From: Marsupella aquatica
Lineage: Eukaryota; Marchantiophyta
Assembly: GCA_973895155.1 (NCBI GenBank)
Contig: OZ316894.1
Location: forward strand, 19,344,001-19,408,000
Length of the DNA: 64,000 nt
Direction of reading: 5' to 3'
Numbering within the stretch: the first letter of the stretch is position 1; every line of letters starts with the position of its first letter. The position numbers were made by a program, and so were the translations under genes. This document shows positions 50,901 to 64,000 of the stretch, piece after piece. The notes beneath the pieces are model-generated. The model was not told the DNA's origin. It saw nothing but the letters and a program-made list of their open reading frames with translations, and ran no database searches.

Positions 50901-53900
50901 GACCAGCAATTGGCACTGGTGTACCCATATCAATTCTTAACCAGTGCTCAGACTGAAGACCGTCAAATGGGATTAGCCACATGTGACGATCACTAGTTGT
51001 CTTGTTGCATCCATCTACAATTTTGTCTAGAGTACGATGATCTCCCTTGCATCCTGGAATGTCATTCAGGTCCCTGGGCTTTGCAGACAGAGCATCCTTC
51101 GAGACTGGGTAAGGAGCTCCATGTGGATTGAGAATCTGCAACTTCAGAGGTACTTCGGTAAGAAAATTAGAAAGCTTAATTAAACAATGGGACACATAGC
51201 GCGAACTCTAAGTAAGTTGGATGCTCCTCTGAAATCCAATTTGAGAGCGTGAAGTCTGCTGGGAGTCTGCTGGGATTTGTTTTACGGAACGGTCGTCATC
51301 CATATAAGATTCTCTACACTCGTCTCTACAATTTGCTGTGCACATAAAAAGTCTGTATCGTCTATAGTGAATATTCTGTTCCTCTTGTATGATTTGGCCC
51401 ACTGGTTGAAATCCATAATCTTGTAGAATTACAGTATGTATATGATAACAACAAAGGTCGAGGGACAAACAGATAGAGATAAACAGATGAGCAATGAATG
51501 TGAAGAGGCACCTATGAGTGCAGAGGAGAACTTAAATATCAGATGCGAACGTACCTCGATTCCTGTTAGTCCTACATAATGAGGATCACCCCATGTTCCA
51601 AGGATCTTCAGCATCACGATCTGTCCAACTGGGAACAGTTCCTGGTGTCTTGATTTCAGGTTGGGTGATTCTTTCTCATTGTTATCTTCTTCTACATAAT
51701 GCGGCCCATAATTTGATGCCAAAAATCCTTTCAACTTTGGCCTCAATCGTATAGCATGCGTTTGGGGCCGGTCTCCTGCTTCGAGGGTCAGAGCTGCTGG
51801 ATATTCAACAGAGGCCTCGGCTGAAGAATATGTTGCGTATCGACCAGCAGTACCTGGGCGCTGCAAGGGTATTGAGGTTGACTCCTGAGCCAGCACATAT
51901 TCTGCTTCCTTATGGTACCGTTGGTCGTATTGCTCAATAGCATTCAAAACTGCCTGGAGACATTCAATGTGAGTGGGACAGACTTCTGCAAGCTTGGGAA
52001 AGAATGTAATGTTTCTGACATAGGTGAGGAGAGATGGGAGGAGGATAAGGAGACTTCTCTCCGCATTTTGTTGGATCTCCAATCTTGGGACATATATCCT
52101 ACTAAAATCATTGATCATTGTTTACAATTAAAGTCTTGCTAAGCCAAAGCAAAACAATTTCTTTCGTTATTTGTTTTTGGTCCCTGTCAATGAAGAAGAG
52201 GGATCCGAGTAGAATTTAGTTACTGCACCTCATTAGTCGTGAATAGGATTGGTTCTGCACGCAGGGCAGCATCTATTAGTGATCCAGATGCCTTTCTTAG
52301 CTCACCAACAAATATGAGTTTCCGATCGAAAGTGATCTCCACCATCCTTGCTCCACGAAAGGAATGAATTCTAGATTTATTGTAGTTCCAGAATCGCACC
52401 ATACTAAGGGTCGTAGGTGAATTCAGTGTGATCTTAACGAGGTGAGGTTGGCCTGCTGTGAAGGGAGTCAGCCAAACGTGGTAATCATCACATGTCATAT
52501 TCACGTTGTCTACCAACTTGTCAACTGTTCGAGGATCATTACTATATCCAGGAAGAACGTTTATGTCTGGAGGGTCTGCTTGGACCTGTTCAAATGGATC
52601 ATGTAGCTCAACTAGGCGCCCATTCATATCAAAGAGTTCAATGCCTGCTAAGCCCACATAATGAGGATCTCCCCATGTGGACATAATATTCACAATCAAT
52701 ACTTGCCCATGAGGAAGAACGGGGATGGTTACGATCATGTCTTCCTCATCACCTGAAAGCTCATAATCAGAGGCTTGTTCGTTGTGCCTGAATTCTGAAT
52801 CCATATCCCATGAAAACTCATTTCCAAAATTAGTGCTATTATTGTATGAATTTACTGCATCCCCCAGACTATGTCTCAAGTTTTCTAGCTCCATTTGGCT
52901 CTGAATCATCATCTCTGTGAGCTGTGAGTTAGAAGGATTAGTTGGAGAATCGGATCTGTCGGAACCCATGGAAAAGAACTGTGTTGATTGCGTTGTCGAA
53001 TTATGCAATTGTTGGCATGACATGACCGACGAAAAAAAATGCGCATCTGCCATTTGGGCTGCTTTAAATTGCACAAGTGAATCCCATGAATCACGCAATT
53101 CATTTCGCAATTCAGTTACGCCAGGGGTCTCAAAGTGTTCGATGGTTTCGTCTTCCAAATCCTGATTTTCTGTCTGTGTCTTTCCTTTCGGCTCGCTAAA
53201 GAAAGGAAAACTCTTGGAACCGATACCAAGGAGAAGGTTTTTTCTCCCTGCAGGGGATGCGGATGAGAGAGAATTCTTGCTCAGGGGTAAGTCCTCTGTG
53301 AGGGAATCTGTTAGTGGCGCTTCCTCCTTGGTAGCTAATCTCAAGCCTACTTTCAGCCTCACAACTACTTTCTTGAGTCCAGAGAAGGCTGAGTGCAAAA
53401 GCCTATGCTTGCAAGGAGATCCCATCTCAGAGAACGTTTCAACCCCATGACCTCTGACCTCCATCCTGTCAGATGTGCTTTCAAATGACCGGTAGGTATT
53501 CTTCCCTCTGGGTGATGAGGAGACAGTCTCACTCCGTTCTGTTGCTGGAAAAATTGCTGCAGCGAAAGCTTCTTGTCGAGGTGAATCAACATTACTATTA
53601 TTGTCAAGTCCCATTGACGTAATTAAATAATTGGAACTCTTAAAGTGTGGATTCCGACGCCCCATGCTGAGCTTGCGATCAGAGAATTCTGTCGAGGAAA
53701 GCATCTGCAATAAATTACTCTCATGAATGCTCGACTGCAGATTGTGGCCAGCTTCTTGGGGCTTATCCATGTTTTGATGGTTGTCATATCCAGCTGACTC
53801 CTTCCTCATCTGTGAAGAGCCTGGACGGGAAATATTTAACGACGAGTGAGTCTAAGACAAGCAAAAACCACACAACCTTAGTAGATACTAACAAGCTTTA

Positions 53901-56900
53901 ACCATTAGGATTATCATACTCCCCTCTTCGTATATATCCTTGCATTAACCTATCATACATAAGAACGCTGCACTCGCTTTCCATAATATCAACTCTTGTA
54001 AAGTCGCTATCGCTTTTGTACAGTGCTGTACAGATGGAAGAAAATAACACAAAGCCTCCTAACAAACTAAGATGTTACAGCCAAAAAAATGGGTTCACTC
54101 ACCTTTTAACCAGATTGGCAATGACTCATCATCTGAGAAGGCCTCCAGATCCTCTGCACATCTGCAAGTTAGCATCAAAACTAGTTTTTGTCATATAATG
54201 TAACCAAGATTGTAGAGACTACAAAATGAGAAGACCGCTTGTCAGGTTAAGACAAGGTCGGACTTAGCAAAAAGTGTAAGAGACAGAGGGCAAATGTCGC
54301 TAGGAGCAGAAAAACTGTGATGAAGGTCACGTCAACTGTCAACAATTACTCACCTCATTTCCTCATTTCTCCAGCAATGCCCAGAATCATGAGTTGAGGA
54401 ACTTCTATCCAAAGCTTTTGACTCTTTTGCACCTTCCATATCTGGGTCTTCATCTACTGAATGCTTATTATCCTCTTGATCCATGCGTGACGGAGAGTTT
54501 TGCAACTGTTTTCTTCCTGATGCAGATGAGGTGCATGACAATATTCCGCATATACTAGGAGACGATGACCCTTCAATTGGACTGAACGTAAAAGATGTTC
54601 CGACAGATGTTGGTGCACAGACTGGATCTTCTCTATTGTGATCTTTGCACTCTACCTCAGGCATACTTGTCACAAAATGGTTCTCTTGAAGTGTACAGCT
54701 ACCATGAATGTGTGTGGATGATGCGGTTCCTGACAGTGGTGACTCATCTAGTAAAGGAATTTTTGTGCTGTAATCAAAGACCTGATTTCCACAACCCTTT
54801 GATATAAAACCTTGCCAAATAAGGTCTCCGTCTACATGAACTTGAGCCTCCTTCACACCCTTCACGATATCACTTATACTTCTGTTATAATTCCAGACCC
54901 TCATATGTCCCAGTGTAAGATCTGAGAAAGGGACCTGAATGAGAATCTCCAGCGGGGGATCCCCTGCAGGTGGCAGAGGACAAAGCCACATATGCCGATC
55001 ACGAGTTGTGTTGACAATGCCATTGATGATTCTGGACAGATTCTCGTTGGAGGCAGAGTCCATGGAAGTGTTACTATGTAGTGACACAGAAGATGCTTGC
55101 AACTCCACTTTCGTGCCATCCTTGTCAAAGAGGTCTACCTGAACAAACACGGGACAGAGTGATTAGTCTGTCTGAGAAATCAATCCAAACTGGTAAGCAT
55201 CTCTTACGTTTTGACAATAACAAGGTCAAGTACAAAAATATTGCAAGACCGAGGCAAATTCAGAACTAGAGTAAGTAATGTTAAAAACCAGGATGGACAA
55301 AATCTGCCTGAGAAGGAAATATGAGATCTACTATTCCTGGATAAACTTCAAAAGTCGAACTCTCATGTAATCAAGGGGCATAAGTGCTCGCTTGCTGACT
55401 GGACCCATATGAAAAAGGAAAGACAAACCGCAGAATCTAGTAACACAAGCCTGGTGAGATCCTTGACCAACTTAAGACCAAGCAAAACTAATTGTTCAAT
55501 ATCGGAACCTACGTCGCTGCATTGTCCACCCTGTTAAGAGTCATGAATGCCAAAGGTAGAATCTGAAAAGGCAGAAAAATCTAAGCATAGTTTATACGTG
55601 CTACGTGAGCTTCACGACAATTCTTTCCCGTCTTTAAAGCTACCTTAGAAATCTCTGATACATGAGATCTCCCATGCAACATAGTGACATGTTCATGCTC
55701 GGCAGCCCCTTTCCTCAGCTTAATACGCCGCAATAAGGAATTTAAGCTCTGGTGCCTGAGCAAGTGATACCTCGACAAGGCCCACACACTTGGTGTCTCC
55801 CCAGGTTGAAAGTATTCGCAGGACAATCAGATGTGTCTTAGGAGCTCCTTCCACATTTGGTGAGGTCAGAGGAACTCCCATCCAAGGCCGCTCCAATGAC
55901 GCAAACATAGATGGAATGTTTAAATTTCCGCTCTGTTTGGCCCTCTCAATTTTATTTAAGACCTGCAACAAATACTTCTGCTGGTTCACATCAAGCAATT
56001 GTACTTTTGCACTTAGCAACTCCAGAATGGAGCCTTCAGCAGTGTCACGCAAATCAGATCTTGATGGCACATTCTTTCTTGAAACCGAGGACTCCAACTC
56101 ATCAGCAGAGATACCTGTTCTCGGAGTAGCATAAGAAGACGCTTGACTGCTTTCATTGCTTCCCCGATTGAATAAATGGATGGCATTAGTCTCCGAATTG
56201 ACGCACTTAACCTTTTTTCTCTCATAGTGAAACTTGCTTTTATCCACAGCCCTCTGTTGAGCTCCTTGCGAAATCACATTGGGCTCCAATACAGCACTTC
56301 CCATGAATTTGACGCAGTTTTCCCTTACATCCTCTTTAGGGGACTGCTGAAATCCAAGCACAACACTAGTGGACAATGGTCTAAGAACTCGAGCTGCTGA
56401 CAAAGGTCTTACTTTCCTTTCCTGTTGTGTCATCATCTCTTGACAACTTACAAAAGAGCTTGTTCCGTTTGTTTGCTCAAAGTCTTTGAGCATGAACATC
56501 TCTTCTTCTTTCATCGTGGCTGATGTGAGAGCCAAGTCTTCCTGAACCTCTTCAGCCCCATTATGAAACTCATCCCAATGCTTTTGGCAGATACCTACCT
56601 GCAATTCTTGCAAGCTTTTCCTGAGAACCACAAAATCCCGACGTGAAAATGACAGATATTCGTCCTCACAACTGGTGTCACAGACAAACTTTCCCGGTAC
56701 TCTTGTCAAACCTTGACAAGAAAATGACGTTAAATCTTCCTCTGTACTCCTACGGGCACTAATGCTTGGCAAGCTTTTGATAGTGGTTCTAGTAGAGAAT
56801 TCCGGAGATTCCACTCTTTCAAGTGGAGGTGTCGCTGATTCACAAGCCTTATCCTCCGGGACCTGCAGATTGTCGCGCACGTTGGAGTCTTCCTTCAAAG

Positions 56901-58491
56901 CATTTTGAAATTCGCCACTGACAATAAATGGTTCATACCGCTCAAAGTTTTCATCCTGGTAAAAAATGTCATATACAATGTCAAAATCCTCTCTGGCACC
57001 ATCACGGAGATCATGCCCAATAGGGCAGAACACCTGTGACGATATAAGTTCCTCTGGAGCATGACCAGTTATACTTCGGTCATCTTTCTGAGGCGAGTGG
57101 CACCAGGTCCCGGGTTCGTCTCGAGTAGTAATTTGTAAATCCATTTTCCCATCGGATGAATTCTGTGTCACCAACTGCTTGTCGACATTGTCACGAACCA
57201 GATCACCCATAAGGAGAGCAAGGCTGCAGCCTGCATTCTCCACTAGGTCCCATTGCCCCAGCCCACCATTGAAGGAGCCACTATGAATATCAAAGTTTTG
57301 TTCGGGTGGCTGGTCGTCCATGGACACACTGCTCATCGTGTAGTCAGAGGTTTCGGTGAGTGTCGGGGATGGACAGTTCACATCATCATACAACGAATCA
57401 TCTTCAAGCTCAGCCAAAGCCTTTGGCACATGAAGCTTTTCTTTCTCGCTGTCGTTGCTATTACTTTCAGTACTCTGAAAATAAGATTAGCACCATCAGT
57501 GACGCTAACACAGTCACCTAGGATTAAGTTGGCCTAAGCATAAAGATAAATAGGGCCAATTAAATGAAAAGCATGGACCACATTAATTCAAGCCATGAAC
57601 AGGAATCTTTAACGCTGACTTACCTGCTGATCGCTACTCTTTTTACAAATGTCCTGCAGGGGGGTTTTAACAATGGCTTAAACGTTTGACACATGGATTG
57701 AGAATAAATAGACTACCTTTAGCCACCGCGTGCATCCTTTTGAGAATACTCCTAGGCTGCTCAGGCCCACCAACCCCCAGTCACAACATTGTGCTGCAAA
57801 GTCAGACTCACCCACCTCGGATTATAGCTTGAATCAAATACATCAGAATTCCAATCCAAGTTTTGTCCTTACTGTCTAAAAACTTTCTATCTTGCTTATT
57901 TGAATTCCAGTGCAATTTTTGTTTAAAACGCCTCCAAAGGTTTATAACTGGTCAGTACGAAAAAGTACCTTCTGATCCTCTCAAAGAATCTAAACTTATG
58001 CATCCATGACAAGACCGAATGAAATTTAAGAAGGGACTTTGATTTCAGGTAAATTGGAAAATATAAAGTGCCTCCCAAGGTTTTGTCTGAAGAAAGGCTC
58101 TGCCATGGGCTTGGAGAGACTCGACGCATAATAGCTGGTGACAGCATTCCTGTTTGCTTTTACCCCAACTTGACCCGAGTGTTGAGGCTTACTGCTTGAT
58201 TTTAAATCTCTGACCTCAATTCATTCCTAAGCTTGTTAGATGCCGCTAGAAGAATCTCTCTTCGTTGTTTCTGATCTTTCGCCTGGTTCTGCTTTGCTTC
58301 ACTGCCGATACAACGTAATAGATATGTAAAATCCTTTGTGAGCATTGCAAGAATGACAAAGATATTCCGTTCCTCTTATCCTCCACAAACCTCTATTTAC
58401 TAAATTCAATACTCATCACAGGGAGATAAGGGGTGCACAATACCTCAGGAGACCATTGAAGCCTTCCTGTAGCTCGTCGTTTCTGTTTCCA
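47989..58491 (-). CDS. KATNIP-like (katanin-interacting, DUF4457) ciliary protein, 5' end unresolved
   Basis: Animal KATNIP (KIAA0556) binds katanin and stabilises ciliary microtubules. Exons, 5' to 3' on the minus strand: 58491-58444, 57653-57624, 57474-55771, 55138-54354, 54161-54103, 53820-52229, 51992-51555, 51135-50854, 50668-50599, 50390-50302, 50149-50047, 49938-49841, 49201-49049, 48844-48743, 48279-47989. They sum to 5844 nt in frame (1947 aa plus stop), with GT-AG borders. Four modules recur, each with a (S/G)TWGD core, an R-HMWL- or YHVWL-type motif and a WNY(N/S)(K/R) motif: STWGDTKCVGL ... WNYNRS, STWGDPHYVGL ... WNYNKS, GTWGDPHYVGL ... WNYNKN and STWGDQHYMGL ... WNYSKT. The first ~1,000 residues are low-complexity and poorly conserved. 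The start codon was not found; 58491-58444 is the least certain exon, and the 51992 border (acceptor CCCAAG) is also tentative. The family implies motile or sperm flagella in this species. Confidence 0.9.
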
Positions 58492-59260
58492 CTGCCACAC
58501 CCAGCTTCATCTGTTCTGTAGCAGGCCTTGTATGTTTTGTATGACCCCATTAGCTTTAGGCCCTGTTCATCACACCCTCGTTCATCAGCATTGATGTCTT
58601 GCAAACTGGACCTTCAGCAACGGCTTTTATCGAGACCTTCAAACTAAGGAGCACTAGGGAGTTCCCGATGACAAAATTGTTGCAATTCACAAACACGGCA
58701 AGGAGATAATTACAGAAGGAAAACGATTCTCCTCCCATTTGAACGTCCATGAGTCAATGGGAGCTTTGCAGGATGCATTTTAATGCACGTAGGAATGTCA
58801 AGACATCAGGGATCTGACTTTTTGCAAGCATTTTTAACCTGCTGATCGCCACGGTGACAGCTACTTCAAGACGAACTGGAATTGATAAATGCTTGCAAGT
58901 CTCGAGAGAGAGCACAAAAGCAAGACCCCTTGGCAGACAAGGTTTTCACAACAGAGTTGTCAACTGCCAGACATTATTCCCTACAATGGACTGGGTTCTT
59001 GCCGCGATCACTCATTGGACGAATTTAATCCTTCATAGCGAATCTCTCCATGGTGCTTTTCTCCTAGTCCTAATACAGCGGGATGTAGTTTCCCTCAATG
59101 TCACACACGGGAATATTCGATGGGGGAGCAGCTGCACTGTTGATGGCAATGGTGATGGGAAGCAAGCTCAGAAACGCGCGGGGATAGATAATTTGAAGCC
59201 TCTGGAGCTCTTCAACTGGACACTTGATTCGACATAATTAAACCTTCCTCTCTCGGAGGT
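58492..59260. other. Upstream of the KATNIP-like gene, start exon may lie here
   Basis: The KATNIP-like start codon should lie in or beyond this stretch. A 127-codon plus-strand ORF (58854-59237) has no domain. A minus-strand frame at 58604-58416 overlaps the first called exon, but its reading frame does not join the next exon. Confidence 0.35.
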
Positions 59261-60360
59261 AACTTACTAATACCTTCTAAATTTATTGGGGTAATATATT
59301 GACGCCGGTGGACTGTTCTGAACACCACCTTTGGCAACGAACTTGCTTTCCACAACACCTCCAAGTCCAACACGCAGAAGTTCACCCTTTACTAGCAAGT
59401 GCGTGGTTGCGCTCGATTGAAGCTCGCATTCAGACTGCTTGCTGGGAGACCACGTGAGCAACTCGATTTTGCAGTACAGTGCTAAATTGTGAAGGTACTC
59501 TCAATTTGAGAAAAAGGTCGCAACGGTAGTTACAAAACAACGGCATCTCACATTGGAATGGCATTTAGCGGAATCGGCAAGGCCAAGAAATGTGAGATGT
59601 CGTCGCTGTGCAGCCCAGCCCACGATTGCAGATGTGTCTCAAAAGGACCTGCACCAGGGAAAGGAAAAGAGCAGTAAAATGATCGCCTGCTGCCCAAGTG
59701 GTGTAGAGAGAATTCAATGTTCCAAGGTATAAGGTCTAATCAAAGAGAACCCTCACAACCAACTGCCTGTGCCGGTGAGAACGCTTCAATTGTAAGCAGA
59801 GATCCTTGGTATTGAGGAAGAACCCACCAGGACTCGGATTGAGAAGAATCCATGAAAAGTCTTGGGAACGAGAAATAGCAGTAAAATTGGAGAGCAGGGA
59901 GAGGAGACCGGTGGGCTTCAAGAACTCTGTACCAACGGACCCCAAGGCATCAAGTTCCGCTCTGCCTCTGCATTCAGAGGGGAGAAGATTTCGGGAGATG
60001 TCTTCCCCAGCAAGAGGTGAGAGGAAGGGATGGAGAACTTCAGTTGAATGTATCATCAGAGGTGGGCACCAGGGGAACGAGAGTCAGAGAGAAAGAAAGA
60101 AAGAAAGAAAGAGGAAGATGGGAAGGATGCAAATGAGGAGGGAGGATGGGAAGTGGCAGTTGGAAGCCAGAAGGGCCACAAAACTGGATTGCGGCAGAAG
60201 TTGCAGAAGTCACTAGCCGGCTGCCTGCCTGCCTACCTGCCTGTCAAATGTGGCCTTTCAGATAGATGTAGGATTAAGGGCTTCATTCCTCAAAACCCCC
60301 AACACATAAACCAAGAAAAACAAACCATAAGAGTATCTACAAGCTGTCTGTAACAAATGT
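59260..60360. other. Intergenic with (GAAA)n run
   Basis: A GAAA/AAGA microsatellite lies at about 60089-60112 and a (TGCC/CTGC)-type run at about 60219-60243. ORFs across it are on both strands and domain-free. It might contain the KATNIP-like promoter. Confidence 0.45.
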
Positions 60361-60361
60361 T

Positions 60362-60655
60362 AGGCCCAGCCAAGCCAAGCCAAGCCAAGCCATGGGACAG
60401 AGGGGCCCTCGTTTACAAAGCTCTCATCTCACGGTATTTGCAAACTACACATGTCCCCATTTCCTGAGTGCAAATAGTAGACATGGGAAGAGGCTGTTTG
60501 CGAGCTCGAATCTGTGGATCGAATTGCAAAATCGATGTGTCTTCATTTCCTGAGTGAATAGCACTCATGGGACAGAGGGGCCCTTGTTTTGCTAGCCCTC
60601 ATCTCAGGATCAATATTTGCAAACTAGACGTGGCTTCATGTTGTGAGGGACTATA
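60362..60655. repeat. (AAGCC)n and ~175-bp tandem duplication
   Basis: Five AAGCC units at 60366-60390 precede two copies of ATGGGACAGAGGGGCCCT (60391 and 60567), each followed by CTCATCTCA and ATATTTGCAAACTA or GTATTTGCAAACTA. CATTTCCTGAGTG also occurs twice (60459 and 60545). Confidence 0.75.
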
Positions 60656-63148
60656 GTAGAAGTGGGGCATAGAAACGGAATGGTTGTGAGTGGGGCCTAA
60701 TTGACAGTTCTCGTGAAATGGGCCCCCTATAGATGTCACTAACTATGCCAGAGCGTAATTAATTCAGGGATCAATTTGTAGGATTTCAGAGTGTCCATTT
60801 TGTGGGATGTGAAGCCCATTTGCAATTCTGGTGAGTTTTCTGGAAATTGAACCCCACAATCATCATAGCCTAGATTTCTCAATGCCTTGTGCGTGAAGGA
60901 CTTGATCGCTTCAGTGAGCTTTCCTTGCTCAAAGTTTGAAGTGGTGACTATGAGCAGACTATGGGCAAGTTTTCCAACAGTCAATTGGCAATTTTGTCAA
61001 CCACAGTTGCTACAAATTAGCTTCAATGTTTGGATATGTTGTGAAATTAGGGATTGCAATTGTTAGAGACTTTGAGATGGCATTACCACAATTTGGCCAG
61101 GAAGATTTGAATCAAGTTTATCCAATCCAATTCATGTCAATCAATAGTTTCCCATCCATGTTCTGACTTGCTTGCAGCTTGCCGGCACAGAAAGTAGCTA
61201 CCAATGACCATATTGCCTTTCAATCCATTTTTCAAATTTAGAATTTCAATTTGTTATGCTCATTTTGATCAACATGGATATCCACTACTTTTACCCACAC
61301 TCAATTGTCTATGCTCTTAGTTGGACTCAACACTAGCCAATAGAAATAAAATGCAGAGCAAGCTTTATATCTGTTGTGGCTATTGCCCTTGGTTTTTCCC
61401 TGGGGACAAATAGATGGCCCTTGGCTTTTCCCTGCAGATGGCTGGACAGACAATGATTTAATCTCCTAGAGCCCTTACTACAGTACGTTCATAATAATAT
61501 GAGTTTTATGTAACAAATGAATGCTCTCTCAATTGTACTCTGATAGACAAACTGGGAAGAGGGGAAGGGAGATGGGTTGGGCCATGCTGGTTCGCATGAC
61601 CCTATGGATCTACTGTAGACATAGAGACGGTGATAGAAACACTCATGGTCAGTGAATCCTGCCAGGTTGTCAAGATGAAGGAAACAAGCCAAACCAGGCA
61701 CAATCTTGTAGATTGACATTCAATTTAGGAAACCATTGTCAATTGGTCAACTCCCAACATGTTTTACTAACCTGCCCCCATACCCATTATAATTTCTGAT
61801 GAACACCGGCCCCCCCTTGTCTCCCCTACTTTTTAAATTAGTAAGTAACCCCCCTAAAATTTAGATGGTCACCTTAACCCATAAAATCTAACCCAGGGTG
61901 GCTTTCCATTGGCTCACAATTAGTGTAACCCACATTTGCTTCCATCCCTTGGAGGGTCAACTGAGAATTTTTAATTTTTTTAAAAGGGGGCGGGTAAAAG
62001 GGGGGACGGGCAAAAGGGGGGATGGGTAATTCTCTTTGTAAAATTTCTATATATTCCTATGTCATCCTGGCAACACCCTGCCCATACCAAGGCATCAATT
62101 TTGCAACATTGTGGGAGTGGGATGGCAGATGATGTTGTAAGGGCAGATTAAAGACATGGTGATGAATGGGAACGGGAGCAACCATGCAGGCTAAATTTTG
62201 GACCCATGGGAGGCTGTCCCAAGTTCGTTTGGATGGGTTAAGGTGTCTGCATATGGTTTGGGTGGCAGGTCAGATATTATGGTCAGTTTGGGGTAGGCTA
62301 ATTAGTTCCTGAGCTATTGAGGGCTCTAGACAAACAATATTCTAGAGTGGACAAATACTAGGTGACCCAGGGAAATAGAGGGTGCCATGGTGATGAAACA
62401 TATGTGACAGGGCATAATGGCTGGAAGTGACTCACAAGGAACTATAAGCTTAGGTCTGATGACGTGTATGTGATCAAACATAAGGTTTGGATGTGAGGCC
62501 AACAAAGAATTACAAGGTGTACCCAGCCCAAGAAAAATAGGCCTGGTTTGAGTACATTGCATATGTGATGTGACATTCCTGATGTGATAAATAAGGCATA
62601 ATTTTGGATGTCTCCAGGGGGTCCTCCTCACATACATGGCAACTTAAACTTAACACCAGGGTCTCTCTTTCACCCTGCAAAAGCCAGGGCTAATGTAAAA
62701 CATGGAACCCCACATCATGTAAACGCAGGCTAGAATTTCAATGGTTATTTCACCTGAGCCAGGGCAGAAGTGACAGAAGCATGTTAATGGTAACAAATGG
62801 CTTTATTTGCTGATTAGGAAGTCCTGAGCCTGGCGTGCTGGTTCCTATCTAAGGTGCCAAGACTTCTTTTTGCAGATTTGCTTGTCCCCAATGGATCACC
62901 TTCTCGTTGTTATTAGCCTCGCCAACTACTATCGGTCGCCGAAGTCCCATCGCCAGAACTATTTCTCATGGATCTGTTATGGGAGAAACTAAACTTCTAG
63001 TAATCCACAAGAAAACTGACTGACGTGAGCTTAAGACCCTTCTGGAGGTGGTCCCTTTGTCACTTATTTCTAACACTTGAGAGCACTATGACATTAAACC
63101 ATAGCCTAGATGTTCTGTTCTGTATGGCGTGAAGGCATGGTTCTAGTG
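60656..63148. other. Intergenic, no gene recognised
   Basis: It includes an AAAAGGGGGG(A/C)GGG-type run of three units (about 61982-62026). ORFs up to about 100 codons on the minus strand have no domain. The last few hundred bases probably contain the 3'UTR of the thiolase gene, read on the minus strand. Confidence 0.45.
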
Positions 63149-63966
<818 letters not shown>

Positions 63967-64000
63967 TTATATGAATCCCCTCTCATTAAAACAAATGTCA

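Noticed and set aside
51208-51468. Candidate extra KATNIP exon
   Set aside because: The previous exon ends in GIE at 51555 and joins perfectly in phase 0 to 51135 (ILNPHG...), so this ORF lies in an intron.
58416-58604. Longer first-exon reading of the KATNIP-like gene
   Set aside because: This frame leaves phase 2 at the donor and would give a stop in the 57474 exon. The alternative frame of the same exon (ending LQWSPE) joins correctly.

Overview
This is a nuclear window from a land plant or close streptophyte, most likely a non-seed lineage with swimming sperm (bryophyte, lycophyte or fern). Genes carry many short GT-AG introns, the proteins are plant-type (a 10-exon plant ADH, a classical arabinogalactan protein, a membrane bZIP), and one gene is a KATNIP-type katanin-interacting ciliary protein, a family expected only where flagella are made. 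A decayed HUH-endonuclease transposon of the Replitron type, abundant in non-seed plant genomes, fits this. The species cannot be named.

Layout. 0.6-3.35 kb: a Replitron-like mobile element with a 30-bp tandem-repeat tract, a small ORF and a Rep-type HUH transposase broken by one in-frame stop. 3.4-8 kb: repeats. 8.06-13.2 kb (+): a complete zinc alcohol dehydrogenase in 10 exons (382 aa) with a TATA box. 13.2-24.8 kb: gene-poor, with a degenerate coding remnant, several minisatellites and one near-perfect 130-bp triplication. 24.85-26.1 kb (+): an arabinogalactan protein gene with a TATA box and a likely 5'UTR intron. 27.5-29.4 kb: nested duplications and repeats. 29.8-31.1 kb (-): a membrane-tethered bZIP factor. 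31.8-40 kb: dispersed and tandem repeats. 40.14-40.69 kb (-): a conserved-looking plant protein of unknown function. 41.7-42.05 kb (+): a possible orphan first exon. 42.06-45.7 kb: a complex array of ~0.85-kb and ~120-bp repeat units. 46-47.9 kb: dispersed repeats. 47.99-58.49 kb (-): the KATNIP-like gene, at least 15 exons and about 1,947 aa assembled, four STWGD modules, 5' end unresolved. 59.3-63.1 kb: repeats and unassigned sequence. 63.15-63.91 kb (-): the two last coding exons of an acetoacetyl-CoA thiolase gene that runs off the window.

The genes are unrelated housekeeping or developmental loci set in repeat-rich DNA; no operon or pathway cluster is present. The most unusual object is the Replitron-like element. 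Its transposase tail carries a SUMO-interaction-like motif flanked by two SUMO-acceptor consensus sites, and a motif from just beyond its 3' end recurs in inverted orientation 33 kb away.
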